A stretch of DNA of 64,000 nucleotides from Bacteroides fragilis. Its GTDB lineage: Bacteria > Bacteroidota > Bacteroidia > Bacteroidales > Bacteroidaceae. Both the position numbers and the translations under genes were made by a program. The stretch is taken from contig NZ_CP018937.1 of the NCBI RefSeq assembly GCF_002849695.1, positions 2,852,001 through 2,916,000 on the forward strand, given 5' to 3'. This document shows, one piece after another, positions 9,965 to 19,389 of the stretch (positions are counted from its first letter, which is position 1; the number at the start of each line of letters is the position of its first letter). A model generated the notes under the pieces. It had not been told where the DNA came from, searched no databases, and saw only the letters and a list, made by a program, of their open reading frames with translations.

Positions 9965-11965
9965 CTACTGGTGAATGATCAGTGCCGACTGTGCCGGAAC
10001 CGTTATCTCCGGACCGTACAACAGCCCCAAACCTCGCTCATCAATTACCCCATCTTTGCAGACAACGGTGTATTTGCCTTCAGGTATTGTCAGTTTGGCC
10101 GGAACGGAACGAGCATTGAGCACTACGATTATATTGTCCCAAGAGTCTCCGTTCGCACGATCTTTCAAACGAAAAGCTATCAGATTAGTGCCCTCCACTG
10201 GAAGAAATTCCAGATATTTACGCACCATCTCCGCATCGCCCATACGGAAAGCGGGATGTGCCTTACGAAGACTGATCAGACGTTTATAGTAAGTGAATAC
10301 ATCTTCATGGAGGGTTTTGCGGTTCCAATCGATGGCATTAATGGAATCGGGACTTTCAAAACTGTTATGCACCCCTTTCTTATCGCGCATCACCTCTTCA
10401 CCGGCATAAATGAACGGAATACCTTGCGAGGTAAACACCGCCGTTTGTGCCAGTTTATCGAGCCGTGCAAGCTGTTCGGGAGTAATATCGGGAATACTTG
10501 ACTTCAGACGGTCCACCAGGCACATATCATCATGGCAGGACACGTAACTGATCATTTGAGTCGGCTGGGCAGCCCAAGGAGCTTTGCTGTAATTCACAGA
10601 GTCGTTGTTGACTTGAGGATGCTGGATAGCTCCGACAATTCCGAATTTAATGCTTTCTTCTCCACCGGGAATTCCGGCGAGGAAAGCCCCTTTATGGTTA
10701 TCATTGAAAGGACCACGCAACGCATCACGCAGTTCGTCGGAGAAAGCGGCAATACCGGGCATCTCGAAAGTATTGGCCTTCATAGCCAGCGAATCCCCCG
10801 GATACTGTGGTGCCTCCGCAGCCCAACCTTCACCATAAATAATGATAGAAGGATCAATGGCATTGACTGCCTTGCGGATTTCATTCATTGTCTCGATGTC
10901 GTGAATGCCCATCAGGTCGAAGCGGAAACCGTCTATATGATATTCTTTAATCCAGTGGAGCACGGATTCGATCATATACTTACGCATCATGGGACGGTTG
11001 CTTGCCGTTTCGTTGCCGCAAGCCGAACCATTTGCCAGCGAACCATCGGGTTTCTGACGATAGAAATATCCCGGAACCGTACGCTCAAAGTTGCTTCCGT
11101 CAGTATTGTACGTGTGATTGTACACCACGTCGAGTACTACCCGAATACCGGCTTTGTGGAGCGCCTGCACCATCTGTTTGAATTCACGGATGCGAACAGC
11201 CGGATCATAAGGATCAGTAGAATACGAACCATCGGGCACATTGTAATTTTGCGGATCATATCCCCAATTGTATTTATTTTCATTCAGTTTGGTTTCATCC
11301 ACTGAGGCATAGTCATAAGATGGCAGGAGATGTACATGGGTGACTCCCAGTTCCACCAGATGGTCAATACCGGTAAGCAACTTGGCAGGATTCAGTGTCC
11401 CATGTTCGGTCAGAGCCAGAAACTTCCCTTTGTTCCGAATGCCCGACGTGGAGTCAACAGAAAAATCACGATGATGCATCTCGTAGATGACTGCATCCGC
11501 AGGTGATTTCAACGGCGGACGCTGATCGTTTTCCCACCCCTGCGGATCGGTGGATTTCAGGTCGATAATGGCGGCACGCTTTCCGTTTACCCCCACCGCT
11601 TTGGCATTGATACCCGGCGTATCTCCCATCCATTTATCGTTTACCTTGACATTGAATGTATAGAATTTCCCCATCAGATCTTTACTGACCGTTGCTGTCC
11701 AAGTGCCTTCTTCCCCCGGCTCCATAGGAATTGTTTCGTAAGCATGCCCTCCTTCACCCGAATCAAACAACATCAGACGAACTTCATCGGCGGTAGGTGC
11801 CCAAAGGATAAACTTAGTAGCCTCCGGTGAATACTCCATCTCCGTGAGACTGCCCGAACGCACCGGATACAGCTCATAAGACGCATATTCTTTCTTGGCA
11901 GGAGTACAACTGACTACAGCCGTGGCCGCAGTCACTCCGATAAAGGCAAGATAGTTCATTTTCAT
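9965..11965 (-). CDS. pulA: Type I pullulanase-like GH13 lipoprotein
   Basis: 666 residues. A lipobox (VVSC, about residue 20) follows the signal peptide. A CBM48-type beta domain (about 40-145, containing TKFILWAPTADEVRL) precedes the GH13 barrel. The type I pullulanase signature YNWGYDP is present. Catalytic residues are the nucleophile D350 (DGFRFDLMG), acid/base E379 (YGEGWA) and D479 (SCHDD). It should hydrolyse alpha-1,6 branches of pullulan, starch or glycogen, anchored to a membrane by lipid. It follows ruvC by 49 bp on the same strand and may share its transcript, an unusual pairing for a glycosidase. No SusC/D genes are adjacent. Confidence 0.93.
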   Translation of the reverse strand: MKMNYLAFIGVTAATAVVSCTPAKKEYASYELYPVRSGSLTEMEYSPEATKFILWAPTADEVRLMLFDSGEGGHAYETIPMEPGEEGTWTATVSKDLMGKFYTFNVKVNDKWMGDTPGINAKAVGVNGKRAAIIDLKSTDPQGWENDQRPPLKSPADAVIYEMHHRDFSVDSTSGIRNKGKFLALTEHGTLNPAKLLTGIDHLVELGVTHVHLLPSYDYASVDETKLNENKYNWGYDPQNYNVPDGSYSTDPYDPAVRIREFKQMVQALHKAGIRVVLDVVYNHTYNTDGSNFERTVPGYFYRQKPDGSLANGSACGNETASNRPMMRKYMIESVLHWIKEYHIDGFRFDLMGIHDIETMNEIRKAVNAIDPSIIIYGEGWAAEAPQYPGDSLAMKANTFEMPGIAAFSDELRDALRGPFNDNHKGAFLAGIPGGEESIKFGIVGAIQHPQVNNDSVNYSKAPWAAQPTQMISYVSCHDDMCLVDRLKSSIPDITPEQLARLDKLAQTAVFTSQGIPFIYAGEEVMRDKKGVHNSFESPDSINAIDWNRKTLHEDVFTYYKRLISLRKAHPAFRMGDAEMVRKYLEFLPVEGTNLIAFRLKDRANGDSWDNIIVVLNARSVPAKLTIPEGKYTVVCKDGVIDERGLGLLYGPEITVPAQSALIIHQ

Positions 11966-12014
11966 GGTTTTTCTCTCTATTAAATTATTATCTGATTAAT
12001 TAAGTAGCCCGCGG

Positions 12015-12581
12015 CTACTTCACCCTTTCCGGGTTCTTGGCTATAAAATCTTTCCAACCGCTATACCCTTTCTCCATCACAGGACGCCCCATCTGCAGGA
12101 AATGACAATAGGCAGCTGCCAGTCCGTCGGTAGCATCCATAAAGACAGGCATGTCTTCTTTGGCAAAATGCAGCATGCGTTGCAGCATGTCGGCCACTTG
12201 CTCTTTTGAAGCCTGCCCGTTACCGGTAATAGCCATTTTTATTTTAAGCGGAGCATATTCGGTAATAGGAATATCTCGACTCAGCGCGGCAGCCATTGCC
12301 ACTCCTTGTGCACGTCCGAGTTTCAGCATAGACTGCACGTTTTTCCCGAAGAAAGGGGCTTCAATCGCCAGTTCATCCGGCAAGTAGCTTTCAATGATGC
12401 TCAGTACCCGTTCATGTATATGGCGCAGTTTAAGGTAATGATCGCCGAATTTACGCAGGTCGATAATCCCCATGGCAATCATCTCCGGCTTAGTCCCCCG
12501 GACACGCAGCACTCCGTATCCCATGATCGTTGTACCGGGATCGATGCCCAGAATAATCTTCTCTTTAACCGGCTGAATCAC
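12015..12581 (-). CDS. ruvC: Crossover junction endodeoxyribonuclease RuvC
   Basis: 188 residues, slightly longer than the E. coli protein (173). The RNase H-like fold is marked by the first catalytic acid in [13 protein letters not shown] near the N-terminus, [10 protein letters not shown] in the middle (second acid, Glu) and the C-terminal acids in [12 protein letters not shown]. It resolves Holliday junctions as a dimer together with RuvAB, which are encoded elsewhere. The start overlaps the end of the upstream DUF4286 gene by 4 bp (ATGA type), so the two are translationally coupled. Confidence 0.97.
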   Translation of the reverse strand: MIQPVKEKIILGIDPGTTIMGYGVLRVRGTKPEMIAMGIIDLRKFGDHYLKLRHIHERVLSIIESYLPDELAIEAPFFGKNVQSMLKLGRAQGVAMAAALSRDIPITEYAPLKIKMAITGNGQASKEQVADMLQRMLHFAKEDMPVFMDATDGLAAAYCHFLQMGRPVMEKGYSGWKDFIAKNPERVK

Positions 12582-12880
12582 TCCAGTACCTCCATCAATG
12601 TCGGAAATCCGACTACTTTATCCTTGAATATCTTTACCAACTCTTGGTTAAGCCGTGCACCTTGTTCCTGATGCCAGCGATGCAAAAGGCTGGAATTATC
12701 CACCTCCCATTGGAGTGAATAAGAAGTGCCCTCGTCACGATGGCTCAACACACGGCAGATACGTGGTGCACGGAGTACTCCGTGTTTCTCTACTTCAGGG
12801 ATATAACTTTCTTTGATCCAGATCAGGAAATTGTCATGAACCTCGTCATCCACCTGAAAAGTGGTATTGTATATCAGCAT
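12578..12880 (-). CDS. DUF4286 family protein
   Basis: 100 residues, cytoplasmic, with no signal peptide or membrane segment. The stretch [12 protein letters not shown] and the later LQWEVDNSS are typical of the DUF4286 family, a ferredoxin-like small protein common beside ruvC in Bacteroidetes. The function is unknown. It overlaps ruvC by 4 bp and is the first gene of the transcript. A -7 element TATGTTTG lies on the minus strand at 12916-12909, about 30 bp before the start. Confidence 0.85.
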   Translation of the reverse strand: MLIYNTTFQVDDEVHDNFLIWIKESYIPEVEKHGVLRAPRICRVLSHRDEGTSYSLQWEVDNSSLLHRWHQEQGARLNQELVKIFKDKVVGFPTLMEVLE

Positions 12881-12908
12881 ATTTTTTATCTTTTGATGAT
12901 TATTTCCG

Positions 12909-12916
12909 CAAACATA
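12909..12916 (-). promoter_or_regulatory. Bacteroides -7 element for DUF4286-ruvC-pulA
   Basis: TATGTTTG on the minus strand fits TAnnTTTG and sits 29 bp before the DUF4286 start. A clear -33 TTTG is not evident. It lies back to back with the tRNA promoter at 12940-12947. Confidence 0.55.
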
Positions 12917-12939
12917 GCAATTATTTCAGAATAATGCAT

Positions 12940-12947
12940 TATATTTG
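12940..12947 (+). promoter_or_regulatory. Bacteroides -7 element for tRNA-Ala
   Basis: TATATTTG matches TAnnTTTG exactly. The tRNA 5' end is 48 bp further on, leaving a leader of about 40 nt that contains two copies of AAACGTT. Confidence 0.6.
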
Positions 12948-12994
12948 CCGCATCAAAACAGATAAACGTTCGCAAACGTTATCATGAAAACAAC

Positions 12995-13068
12995 GGGGGG
13001 TTAGCTCATCTGGCTAGAGCGTAACACTGGCAGTGTTAAGGTGATCGGTTCGAGTCCGATACTCTCCA
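12995..13068 (+). tRNA. tRNA-Ala, anticodon GGC
   Basis: A 74-nt cloverleaf can be folded by hand. The 7-bp acceptor GGGGGGT pairs with ACTCTCC and includes the G3-U70 wobble pair that identifies tRNA-Ala. The D stem is GCTC/GAGC, the anticodon stem TAACA/TGTTA with loop CTGGCAG, and the T arm ATCGG-TTCGAGT-CCGAT. The anticodon GGC reads GCC and GCU. The 3' CCA is not encoded (CAC follows the discriminator A), as is usual in Bacteroides. Confidence 0.95.
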
Positions 13069-13104
13069 CACCCAATTAATAAAAATAGTAAATATTTCAT
13101 CATT

Positions 13105-13142
13105 AAAGTGGGGAAATCCGTGAGGACTTCTCCACTTTGTTT
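13105..13142 (+). terminator. Terminator after tRNA-Ala
   Basis: The arms AAAGTGGGGAAATCC and GGACTTCTCCACTTT pair with one mismatch and one wobble around a GTGA loop, then GTTTTTT follows. It is 37 bp past the tRNA end. Confidence 0.75.
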
Positions 13143-13230
13143 TTTATCCGGTTCTACATCAGTTTGCCACAGATCATGGACCAATGTTACTCCCAGACTC
13201 GATAGCCTCTTCCCTAGAGCAACTACACAA

Positions 13231-14367
13231 TTAATGACCGAACCGGAAACGAAGTTTATGCCAAAAGCCATCTTCTTTCTTTTTTCCTTCCACCGATGCA
13301 ACCTCGGAGTCTGTATGTGTCGTGGTCTCTGCTTCCACTTCTGTTACCACTTCTTGTATAGAGACCTTCACCTTTTTCTCAAAATTCCTTTTAATCCAAA
13401 CTTCAAGGACTATTCCGGCATAATCCCAACTGCGTATAATTTTCAAATGATTTTCCAATAGCTGTATCTCCCACTCGATTTTTCTTACCTCTTCACGCAA
13501 ACTAATGATCCGGTCATACAGCTTTGATTTGCAGCATTGCAATTTCCCCACTTCAGAACGTTGACTGCGCAGGTCTGTCGGCACCTCCGATGTCTCTACA
13601 AGCGCTTCTCCGGAGCTTGCGGCATCTTCGTCCTTTTCCGGCTCGGCTATTTTTATACGCTCCCGTCCGCCAAGTACCTCTTCCAGTGTTTTTAGACGAT
13701 TAGACAATTCATCTTTCTCTTTCTCCAAGCATCTATTCTGCTTGGACAGACTCTCATTTCTGTTCCACAAATCGGTATTACGTCTGCGCGCAGCTTCTAT
13801 CATTTGCCACTCTTCCATCTGTTGCTTCTTGAACCACTCAACGCTCTTCCGACTTCTGGAAAGTTCTGATTGAAGCCCATTGATGATTTCGTTTGTACTT
13901 GCGGGCAGATCACTCAACGTCTTCCTGAATTCCTTGATGTATTCGCATACAGAATCGAATCCCATTCTGGCGGCCACCTTTGAAAGAGGAGAGGCGGCAA
14001 AGGCACTATTAAACAGTTTTTGCTCTTCGGTACTCAAGCCACCCACCACCATAGACAATATCCGGCGCACGATGGGCGCAAAGTCATCAAAGAGGCGCAT
14101 CTTAAGCGCGGCATCTTCGTCCTTCTCAAGTTCCGCCTCGATGCGCCGTTCAAACTTCCCACAAAGTTGTTCGTAATTAGTGGTCAGGCGCGCCAACCGC
14201 TTCTCGTTTCCGATCAATCTCTGTACACTCTCGTCGTCAATCAACACCACACTACCCACAGTCGAAGAGGTTATCTCACACTCCCGTATCCATCCGAGCA
14301 CCCGCGATTCGCTGATCCCATACTTATCAGATATACTTTTTACTGACATCCAATCGGCCATATCCAT
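13231..14367 (-). CDS. Orphan HTH and coiled-coil protein of unknown function
   Basis: 378 residues from the Met at 14367, chosen because the open frame upstream (to 14409) gives a poor N-terminus. Residues about 1-55 look like a MerR/excisionase-type helix-turn-helix (SVKSISDKYGISESRVLGWI, then a VLIDDESVQRLI wing). The middle is rich in Glu/Lys/Arg/Gln heptads (about 55-290), a long predicted coiled coil. The tail is charged and ends in FWHKLRFRFGH. There is no signal peptide and no clear membrane segment. It stands alone, convergent with tRNA-Ala and divergent from pheS. It could be a DNA-binding structural or partition-type protein, but I do not recognise the family. Confidence 0.75.
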   Translation of the reverse strand: MDMADWMSVKSISDKYGISESRVLGWIRECEITSSTVGSVVLIDDESVQRLIGNEKRLARLTTNYEQLCGKFERRIEAELEKDEDAALKMRLFDDFAPIVRRILSMVVGGLSTEEQKLFNSAFAASPLSKVAARMGFDSVCEYIKEFRKTLSDLPASTNEIINGLQSELSRSRKSVEWFKKQQMEEWQMIEAARRRNTDLWNRNESLSKQNRCLEKEKDELSNRLKTLEEVLGGRERIKIAEPEKDEDAASSGEALVETSEVPTDLRSQRSEVGKLQCCKSKLYDRIISLREEVRKIEWEIQLLENHLKIIRSWDYAGIVLEVWIKRNFEKKVKVSIQEVVTEVEAETTTHTDSEVASVEGKKKEDGFWHKLRFRFGH

Positions 14368-14907
14368 ACAATTTAAGGTCTGCAAGATTGTACATAAGAT
14401 CCGAAGCATCCGTAATTCACCTTATGACGAAAAGAATAGCTATCGTGCCCAATCACTCCCCCGCATCGGCTAAAATAATCATTTTTCACAGAACAACCTA
14501 TTATTTGTAAAAAAAGAAAGTTATTTTTATTTTATCTCTTATATATGTCAATATGGTAGCGGTTGGAAAACCATTGAAAGGCATGCACGTTACCGACTCA
14601 CTGCCCGAACTTATCTTGAAGTATCAACAAACCGAAAAAAGAAAGAAAAATATCTCTACCCTTCTGATTATTATACACCAATGAAAAACTGAAAAGCCAC
14701 AGAAGTCATAAAGTAATTACCAAAGAAACATCTTTTTCCTTTATCATAGAGTTTCACTTCTTTGTTTCTCCTTTGTGTACCCCAAGTACTCTGTGATGAA
14801 TTCAGCCGACTGACACATTTTATTTCTTTCTATCTCCTTTGATTGCAATATTATTGTTACTTTTGCAGCAATTTAAAGAAAAACCGAATAACAATAAATC
14901 GCAAGAT
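14368..14907. other. 540-bp non-coding region before pheS
   Basis: No convincing gene on either strand. It is AT-rich around 14500-14545. It contains a decayed inverted repeat at about 14697-14803 (CCACAGAAG at the left, TACTCTGTGATGAATTC at the right) that resembles the three complete elements at 50643, 53089 and 60895. The pheS promoter (-7 at 14858) lies at the right end. Confidence 0.6.
14858..14865 (+). promoter_or_regulatory. Bacteroides -7 element for pheS
   Basis: TACTTTTG matches TAnnTTTG. A TTTG at 14838-14841 could be the -33 box, although the 16-bp spacing is short. The pheS ATG is 43 bp downstream. Confidence 0.6.
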
Positions 14908-15927
14908 ATGATAGCTAAGATTAATCAACTTCTTGAAGAGGTAGCAGCCTTGAAGGCTGCCAATGCCGAAGAACTCGAAGCTCTCCGCATCAAATACCTT
15001 AGCAAGAAAGGAGCCATCAACGACTTGATGGCAGATTTCCGTAACGTGGCTGCCGAACAGAAAAAAGAAGTCGGCATGAGGCTCAACGAGCTGAAAACTA
15101 AAGCACAAGAGAAAATCAACGCACTGAAAGAACAGTTCGACAACCAAGACAACGGACAGGACGATCTGGACCTGACCCGTTCGGCTTACCCTGTGGAACT
15201 GGGCACACGTCACCCGCTCTCCATTGTACGCAATGAAATCATCGATATCTTTGCCCGTCTGGGATTCAACATCGCCGAGGGTCCGGAAATCGAAGATGAC
15301 TGGCACGTGTTCTCAGCACTTAACTTTGCCGAAGATCATCCGGCACGCGACATGCAGGATACATTCTTCATCGAATCACACCCCGACGTGCTACTACGCA
15401 CACACACTTCGTCGGTGCAGAGTCGCGTAATGGAAGTTTCACAACCACCTATCCGCATCATCTGCCCGGGACGCGTTTACCGTAACGAAGCCATCAGCTA
15501 TCGTGCACACTGCTTCTTCCACCAGGTGGAGGCGCTGTATGTGGACAAAGACGTTTCTTTCACCGACCTGAAACAGGTGTTGCTTCTCTTCGCCCAGGAG
15601 ATGTTCGGTGCCGATACGAAAATCCGCCTGCGTCCATCCTACTTCCCGTTCACAGAACCCAGTGCTGAAATGGACATCAGCTGTAACATCTGCGGCGGAA
15701 AAGGTTGCCCTTTCTGCAAACATACCGGATGGGTGGAAATCCTGGGATGCGGCATGGTAGACCCCAATGTGCTTGATGCCAACGGAATTGACAGCAAAGT
15801 CTACAGTGGCTATGCCTTAGGTATGGGTATCGAACGTATCACAAACTTGAAATATCAGGTGAAGGACCTCCGGATGTTCTCCGAAAACGATACCCGTTTC
15901 CTAAAGGAATTCGAAGCGGCATATTGA
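14908..15927 (+). CDS. pheS: Phenylalanyl-tRNA synthetase alpha subunit
   Basis: 339 residues from the ATG at 14908, the usual size. The longer frame beginning with TTG upstream starts before the -7 promoter box and is rejected. The N-terminal coiled coil (about 1-90) binds tRNA. The class II catalytic core follows, with motif 2 around ICPGRVYRNEAI and motif 3 in YALGMGIERI, and PSYFPFTEPSAEMD in between. It charges tRNA-Phe as an alpha2beta2 tetramer; pheT is not in this window. The cysteine-rich CNICGGKGCPFCKHTGW segment resembles a metal-binding knuckle in many bacterial PheS. Confidence 0.97.
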   Translation: MIAKINQLLEEVAALKAANAEELEALRIKYLSKKGAINDLMADFRNVAAEQKKEVGMRLNELKTKAQEKINALKEQFDNQDNGQDDLDLTRSAYPVELGTRHPLSIVRNEIIDIFARLGFNIAEGPEIEDDWHVFSALNFAEDHPARDMQDTFFIESHPDVLLRTHTSSVQSRVMEVSQPPIRIICPGRVYRNEAISYRAHCFFHQVEALYVDKDVSFTDLKQVLLLFAQEMFGADTKIRLRPSYFPFTEPSAEMDISCNICGGKGCPFCKHTGWVEILGCGMVDPNVLDANGIDSKVYSGYALGMGIERITNLKYQVKDLRMFSENDTRFLKEFEAAY

Positions 15928-16096
15928 TTTACGATCAGGCGATTTACAATTTACAATTGAAATTACTTCCCGACATGAAGGAGGTAAGAAAGATGTGTAG
16001 AGAGTAAATCGTCTAATTCGCTTCAAACTTCGTGTTCTTCACAGGATGAAGTGGCTTCCAATCGCAAATCGTCCAACTGTTAATTATGAAACCATA

Positions 16097-17290
16097 ATGA
16101 AAGATAGGCTTGTCACTCCCGGTTATGTCTTGATACTGGCAGCAAACTTCCTTTTGTACTTTGCCTTCTACTTGATTCTGCCTGTACTGCCTTTCTATCT
16201 GACTGAAGTTTTCCAAACCGGAAATGCGGCAGTAGGCATTATTTTATCATGCTACACTGTGGCCTCGCTCTGTATTCGCCCCTTTTCAGGCTATCTACTG
16301 GACACACTGGCACGCAAACCGCTCTATCTGATCGCTTATTTCGTGTTCATAACCGTCTTCGCGGGATATATCCTGGCGGGAGTACTGTCATTATTCATTA
16401 TGCTCCGTGTAGTGCACGGACTGGCCTTCGGTATGGTGACCGTAGCAGGAAACACCATTGTAATCGACATCACTCCTTCTTCACGACGAGGAGAAGCAGT
16501 AGGCTACTACGGACTGATGAACAACACCGCCATGAGTTTCGGACCGATGATCGGGCTTTTCATGCACGACACTTGTTCATTCGAAACCATCTTCCTCTGC
16601 TCACTTCTCTCCGGCACAGCCGGTTTTGTAGCTGCATGTCTGGTGAAGACTCCTGTCAAGCAACCGGTCAAGCGGGAGCCAATCTCACTTGACCGCTTCG
16701 TTTTAATAAAAGGTATACCGGCCGGCGTTGCCCTGCTCTTGCTATCTATCCCCTATGGCATGACAAGCACTTACATAGCCATGTATGCCAAAGAAATAGG
16801 AATCACACTCAGCTCCGGTCTGTTCTTTACGTTCATGGCAATAGGCATGGCCGTCTCACGTATGTTCTCCGGACGGCAGGTGGACAAGGGACACATCACG
16901 CAGGTTATCACTCTGGGACTTTATCTGGTGTGCATTTGTTTCTTCACTCTTTCTGCCTGTGACAAACTGATGCAGATAAATCCCGAACTAACCGATGTGC
17001 TTTTCTTCATGGTAGCACTGCTGCTGGGAGTCGGGTTTGGCACCATGTTTCCAGCCTTCAACACGCTGTTTGTCAACTTGGCTCCGAACAGCCAACGCGG
17101 CACAGCCACTTCCACCTATCTCACCTCGTGGGATGTAGGCATCGGAATCGGTCTGGTTCTGGGCGGCTATATCGCCCAATTTACCTCGTTTGACATGGCC
17201 TATCTCTTCGGAGCCTGCCTGACAGTGATCTCCACCTTCTATTTTAACTTGAAAGTCGCACCTCATTATCATAAGAACAAATTAAGATGA
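16097..17290 (+). CDS. MFS transporter
   Basis: 397 residues from the ATG at 16097. An upstream in-frame Met at 16046 would add a non-hydrophobic tail and is less likely. Twelve membrane segments can be traced. After segment 2 the motif-A-like loop GYLLDTLARKPLYL is visible, and GLAFGMVTVAGNTIVIDITPSSRRGEA carries the conserved loop of drug/sugar exporters (quoted in two parts: GLAFGMVTVAGN and DITPSSRRGEA). The substrate is unknown. It overlaps nth by 4 bp, so the two are probably co-transcribed. This pairing is best read as an operon of convenience. Confidence 0.9.
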   Translation: MKDRLVTPGYVLILAANFLLYFAFYLILPVLPFYLTEVFQTGNAAVGIILSCYTVASLCIRPFSGYLLDTLARKPLYLIAYFVFITVFAGYILAGVLSLFIMLRVVHGLAFGMVTVAGNTIVIDITPSSRRGEAVGYYGLMNNTAMSFGPMIGLFMHDTCSFETIFLCSLLSGTAGFVAACLVKTPVKQPVKREPISLDRFVLIKGIPAGVALLLLSIPYGMTSTYIAMYAKEIGITLSSGLFFTFMAIGMAVSRMFSGRQVDKGHITQVITLGLYLVCICFFTLSACDKLMQINPELTDVLFFMVALLLGVGFGTMFPAFNTLFVNLAPNSQRGTATSTYLTSWDVGIGIGLVLGGYIAQFTSFDMAYLFGACLTVISTFYFNLKVAPHYHKNKLR

Positions 17291-17964
17291 CAAAGAAAGA
17301 ACGTTATGAAAAAGTAATCGCCTGGTTTCAGGAGAATGTACCCGTAGCCGAAACGGAACTGCATTACAACAACCCGTACGAACTGCTGATTGCCGTTATC
17401 CTCTCCGCACAATGTACTGACAAGCGGGTGAACATGATCACCCCGAAAATCTATCAAGACTTCCCCACCCCGGAAGCACTGGCCGCTACTACTCCGGAAG
17501 TGATATTCGAGTACATCCGCAGTGTCTCTTACCCTAACAATAAGTCAAAACACCTGGTAGGCATGGCACGAATGCTGGTGAGTGACTTTAACAGCGAAGT
17601 GCCCGGTACCCTTGAAGAACTGATCAAACTGCCCGGAGTGGGACGCAAAACAGCCAACGTCATCCAGTCTGTCGTATTCAACAAGGCGGCCATGGCTGTA
17701 GACACACATGTATTCCGAGTGAGCCACCGCATCGGACTCGTGGGTGATGCCTGCACGACTCCTTTCAGTGTAGAAAAAGAACTGACGAAAAACATCCCCA
17801 ACGAATTGATTCCCATCGCTCACCACTGGCTTATTCTACACGGACGTTATGTCTGCCAGGCACGTACACCCAAATGTGAAACCTGTGGTTTGCAATTAAT
17901 GTGTAAATATTACTGTGAGAAGTATAAAGTTAGCAAAGACACACCGAAGAGGAAGAATAAATAA
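17287..17964 (+). CDS. nth: Endonuclease III (DNA glycosylase/AP lyase)
   Basis: 225 residues. The helix-hairpin-helix is LPGVGRKTANVI (about 116-127). The catalytic Lys is in that stretch and the Asp is in VDTHVFRVSHR just after. The C-terminal [4Fe-4S] loop has the canonical C-x6-C-x2-C-x5-C spacing in CQARTPKCETCGLQLMC. It removes oxidised pyrimidines and nicks the AP site. The start overlaps the MFS gene by 4 bp. Confidence 0.97.
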   Translation: MTKKERYEKVIAWFQENVPVAETELHYNNPYELLIAVILSAQCTDKRVNMITPKIYQDFPTPEALAATTPEVIFEYIRSVSYPNNKSKHLVGMARMLVSDFNSEVPGTLEELIKLPGVGRKTANVIQSVVFNKAAMAVDTHVFRVSHRIGLVGDACTTPFSVEKELTKNIPNELIPIAHHWLILHGRYVCQARTPKCETCGLQLMCKYYCEKYKVSKDTPKRKNK

Positions 17965-17995
17965 CGATTTCATAGCAAAAAAGAGAAATTAATAC

Positions 17996-18003
17996 TAACT
18001 TTG
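17996..18003 (+). promoter_or_regulatory. Bacteroides -7 element for pgk
   Basis: TAACTTTG is an exact TAnnTTTG, 50 bp before the pgk start. It lies just past the nth stop, so pgk has its own promoter. Confidence 0.65.
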
Positions 18004-18053
18004 CGGTCATCATAAAAGAAACTAACACTTTTAAAGTAAATAAATAAAGTATT

Positions 18054-19313
18054 ATGCAGACAATTGACAATTTCAATTTTGCCGGTAAAAAGGCATTCGT
18101 TCGCGTGGACTTCAATGTACCCTTGGACGAAAACTTCAACATTACAGACGACACTCGTATCCGTGCTGCACTTCCTACGCTAAAGAAGATTCTGGCAGAC
18201 GGTGGCAGCATCATCATCGGCTCTCACCTGGGCCGTCCGAAAGGCGTTGCCGACAAATTCTCTCTGAAACATATCGTTAAGCACGTGTCAGAACTGCTGG
18301 GCGTTGAAGTTCAGTTTGCTAACGACTGCATGGGCGAAGAAGCTGCCGTGAAAGCTGCCGCTTTACAACCGGGCGAAGTGCTGTTGCTCGAAAATCTCCG
18401 TTTCTACGCTGAGGAAGAAGGCAAACCGAGAGGACTGGCTGAAGACGCAACCGACGAAGAAAAAGCCGCTGCCAAGAAAGCCGTGAAAGAAAGCCAGAAA
18501 GAATTTACAAAGAAACTGGCTTCATACGCTGACTGCTACGTAAACGACGCATTCGGTACGGCTCACCGTGCACACGCTTCTACGGCATTGATCGCCAAAT
18601 ACTTCGATGTGAACAATAAGATGTTCGGTTACTTGATGGAGAAAGAAGTGAAGGCCGTTGACAAGATATTGAACGATATCAAACGTCCGTTTACAGCCAT
18701 CATGGGTGGTTCTAAAGTGTCTTCTAAGATCGAAATCATCGAAAACCTGCTGAACAAGGTAGACAACCTGATCATCACAGGCGGTATGACATATACTTTC
18801 ACCAAAGCTATGGGTGGACAGATCGGTCTGTCTATCTGCGAAGATGACAAACTGGATCTCGCCCGCGAACTGATGCAAAAGGCTAAAGACAAAGGTGTAA
18901 ATCTGGTATTGGCTGTTGACGCTAAGATCGCCGACTCTTTCTCTAACGATGCCAACACTAAATTCTGTCCTGTGAATGAAATTCCTGACGGATGGGAAGG
19001 TCTTGACATCGGTCCTAAATCAGAAGAAATCTTTGCCGAAGTGATCAAGAATTCCAAGACTATCCTTTGGAACGGCCCGACAGGCGTATTCGAATTCGAA
19101 AACTTCACTCACGGTTCACGCTCGGTAGGCGAAGCTATCGTAGAAGCTACTAAGAACGGAGCTTTCTCACTCGTTGGCGGTGGCGACTCTGTAGCTTGTG
19201 TCAACAAGTTCGGCCTGGCAAACGGTGTATCTTATGTTTCTACCGGCGGTGGAGCATTGCTTGAAGCAATCGAAGGAAAAGTTCTTCCGGGTATTGCCGC
19301 TATTCAGGAATAA
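18054..19313 (+). CDS. pgk: Phosphoglycerate kinase
   Basis: 419 residues, a standard length with the Bacteroidetes insertion around residues 120-145. The N-terminal substrate site has [10 protein letters not shown] and [10 protein letters not shown]. The C-terminal nucleotide domain has [13 protein letters not shown] and the late GGGDSVACV motif. It makes ATP from 1,3-bisphosphoglycerate in glycolysis. It has its own promoter upstream and a terminator just downstream, and its codon use is that of a highly expressed gene. Confidence 0.98.
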   Translation: MQTIDNFNFAGKKAFVRVDFNVPLDENFNITDDTRIRAALPTLKKILADGGSIIIGSHLGRPKGVADKFSLKHIVKHVSELLGVEVQFANDCMGEEAAVKAAALQPGEVLLLENLRFYAEEEGKPRGLAEDATDEEKAAAKKAVKESQKEFTKKLASYADCYVNDAFGTAHRAHASTALIAKYFDVNNKMFGYLMEKEVKAVDKILNDIKRPFTAIMGGSKVSSKIEIIENLLNKVDNLIITGGMTYTFTKAMGGQIGLSICEDDKLDLARELMQKAKDKGVNLVLAVDAKIADSFSNDANTKFCPVNEIPDGWEGLDIGPKSEEIFAEVIKNSKTILWNGPTGVFEFENFTHGSRSVGEAIVEATKNGAFSLVGGGDSVACVNKFGLANGVSYVSTGGGALLEAIEGKVLPGIAAIQE

Positions 19314-19339
19314 GACTAAAGTGAATCACTATAAAACAG

Positions 19340-19371
19340 AAAAGGCAGCCCCTCACGGAGTTGCCTTTTTT
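19340..19371 (+). terminator. Terminator after pgk
   Basis: AAAGGCA and TGCCTTT arms with an inner CTC/GAG pairing, followed by a run of T. It begins 27 bp past the pgk stop. It supports a start for the next gene after this hairpin. Confidence 0.75.
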
Positions 19372-19389
19372 AAAAGGAAAAAGTCAAGA

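Noticed and set aside
13014..13301. Minus-strand 95-codon frame across tRNA-Ala
   Set aside because: Its C-terminal residues are the antisense of the tRNA itself, so it is not a gene.
14839..14907. Upstream extension of pheS from a TTG
   Set aside because: The extension overlaps the promoter (-7 box at 14858) and adds residues not found in PheS; the ATG at 14908 gives the standard length.
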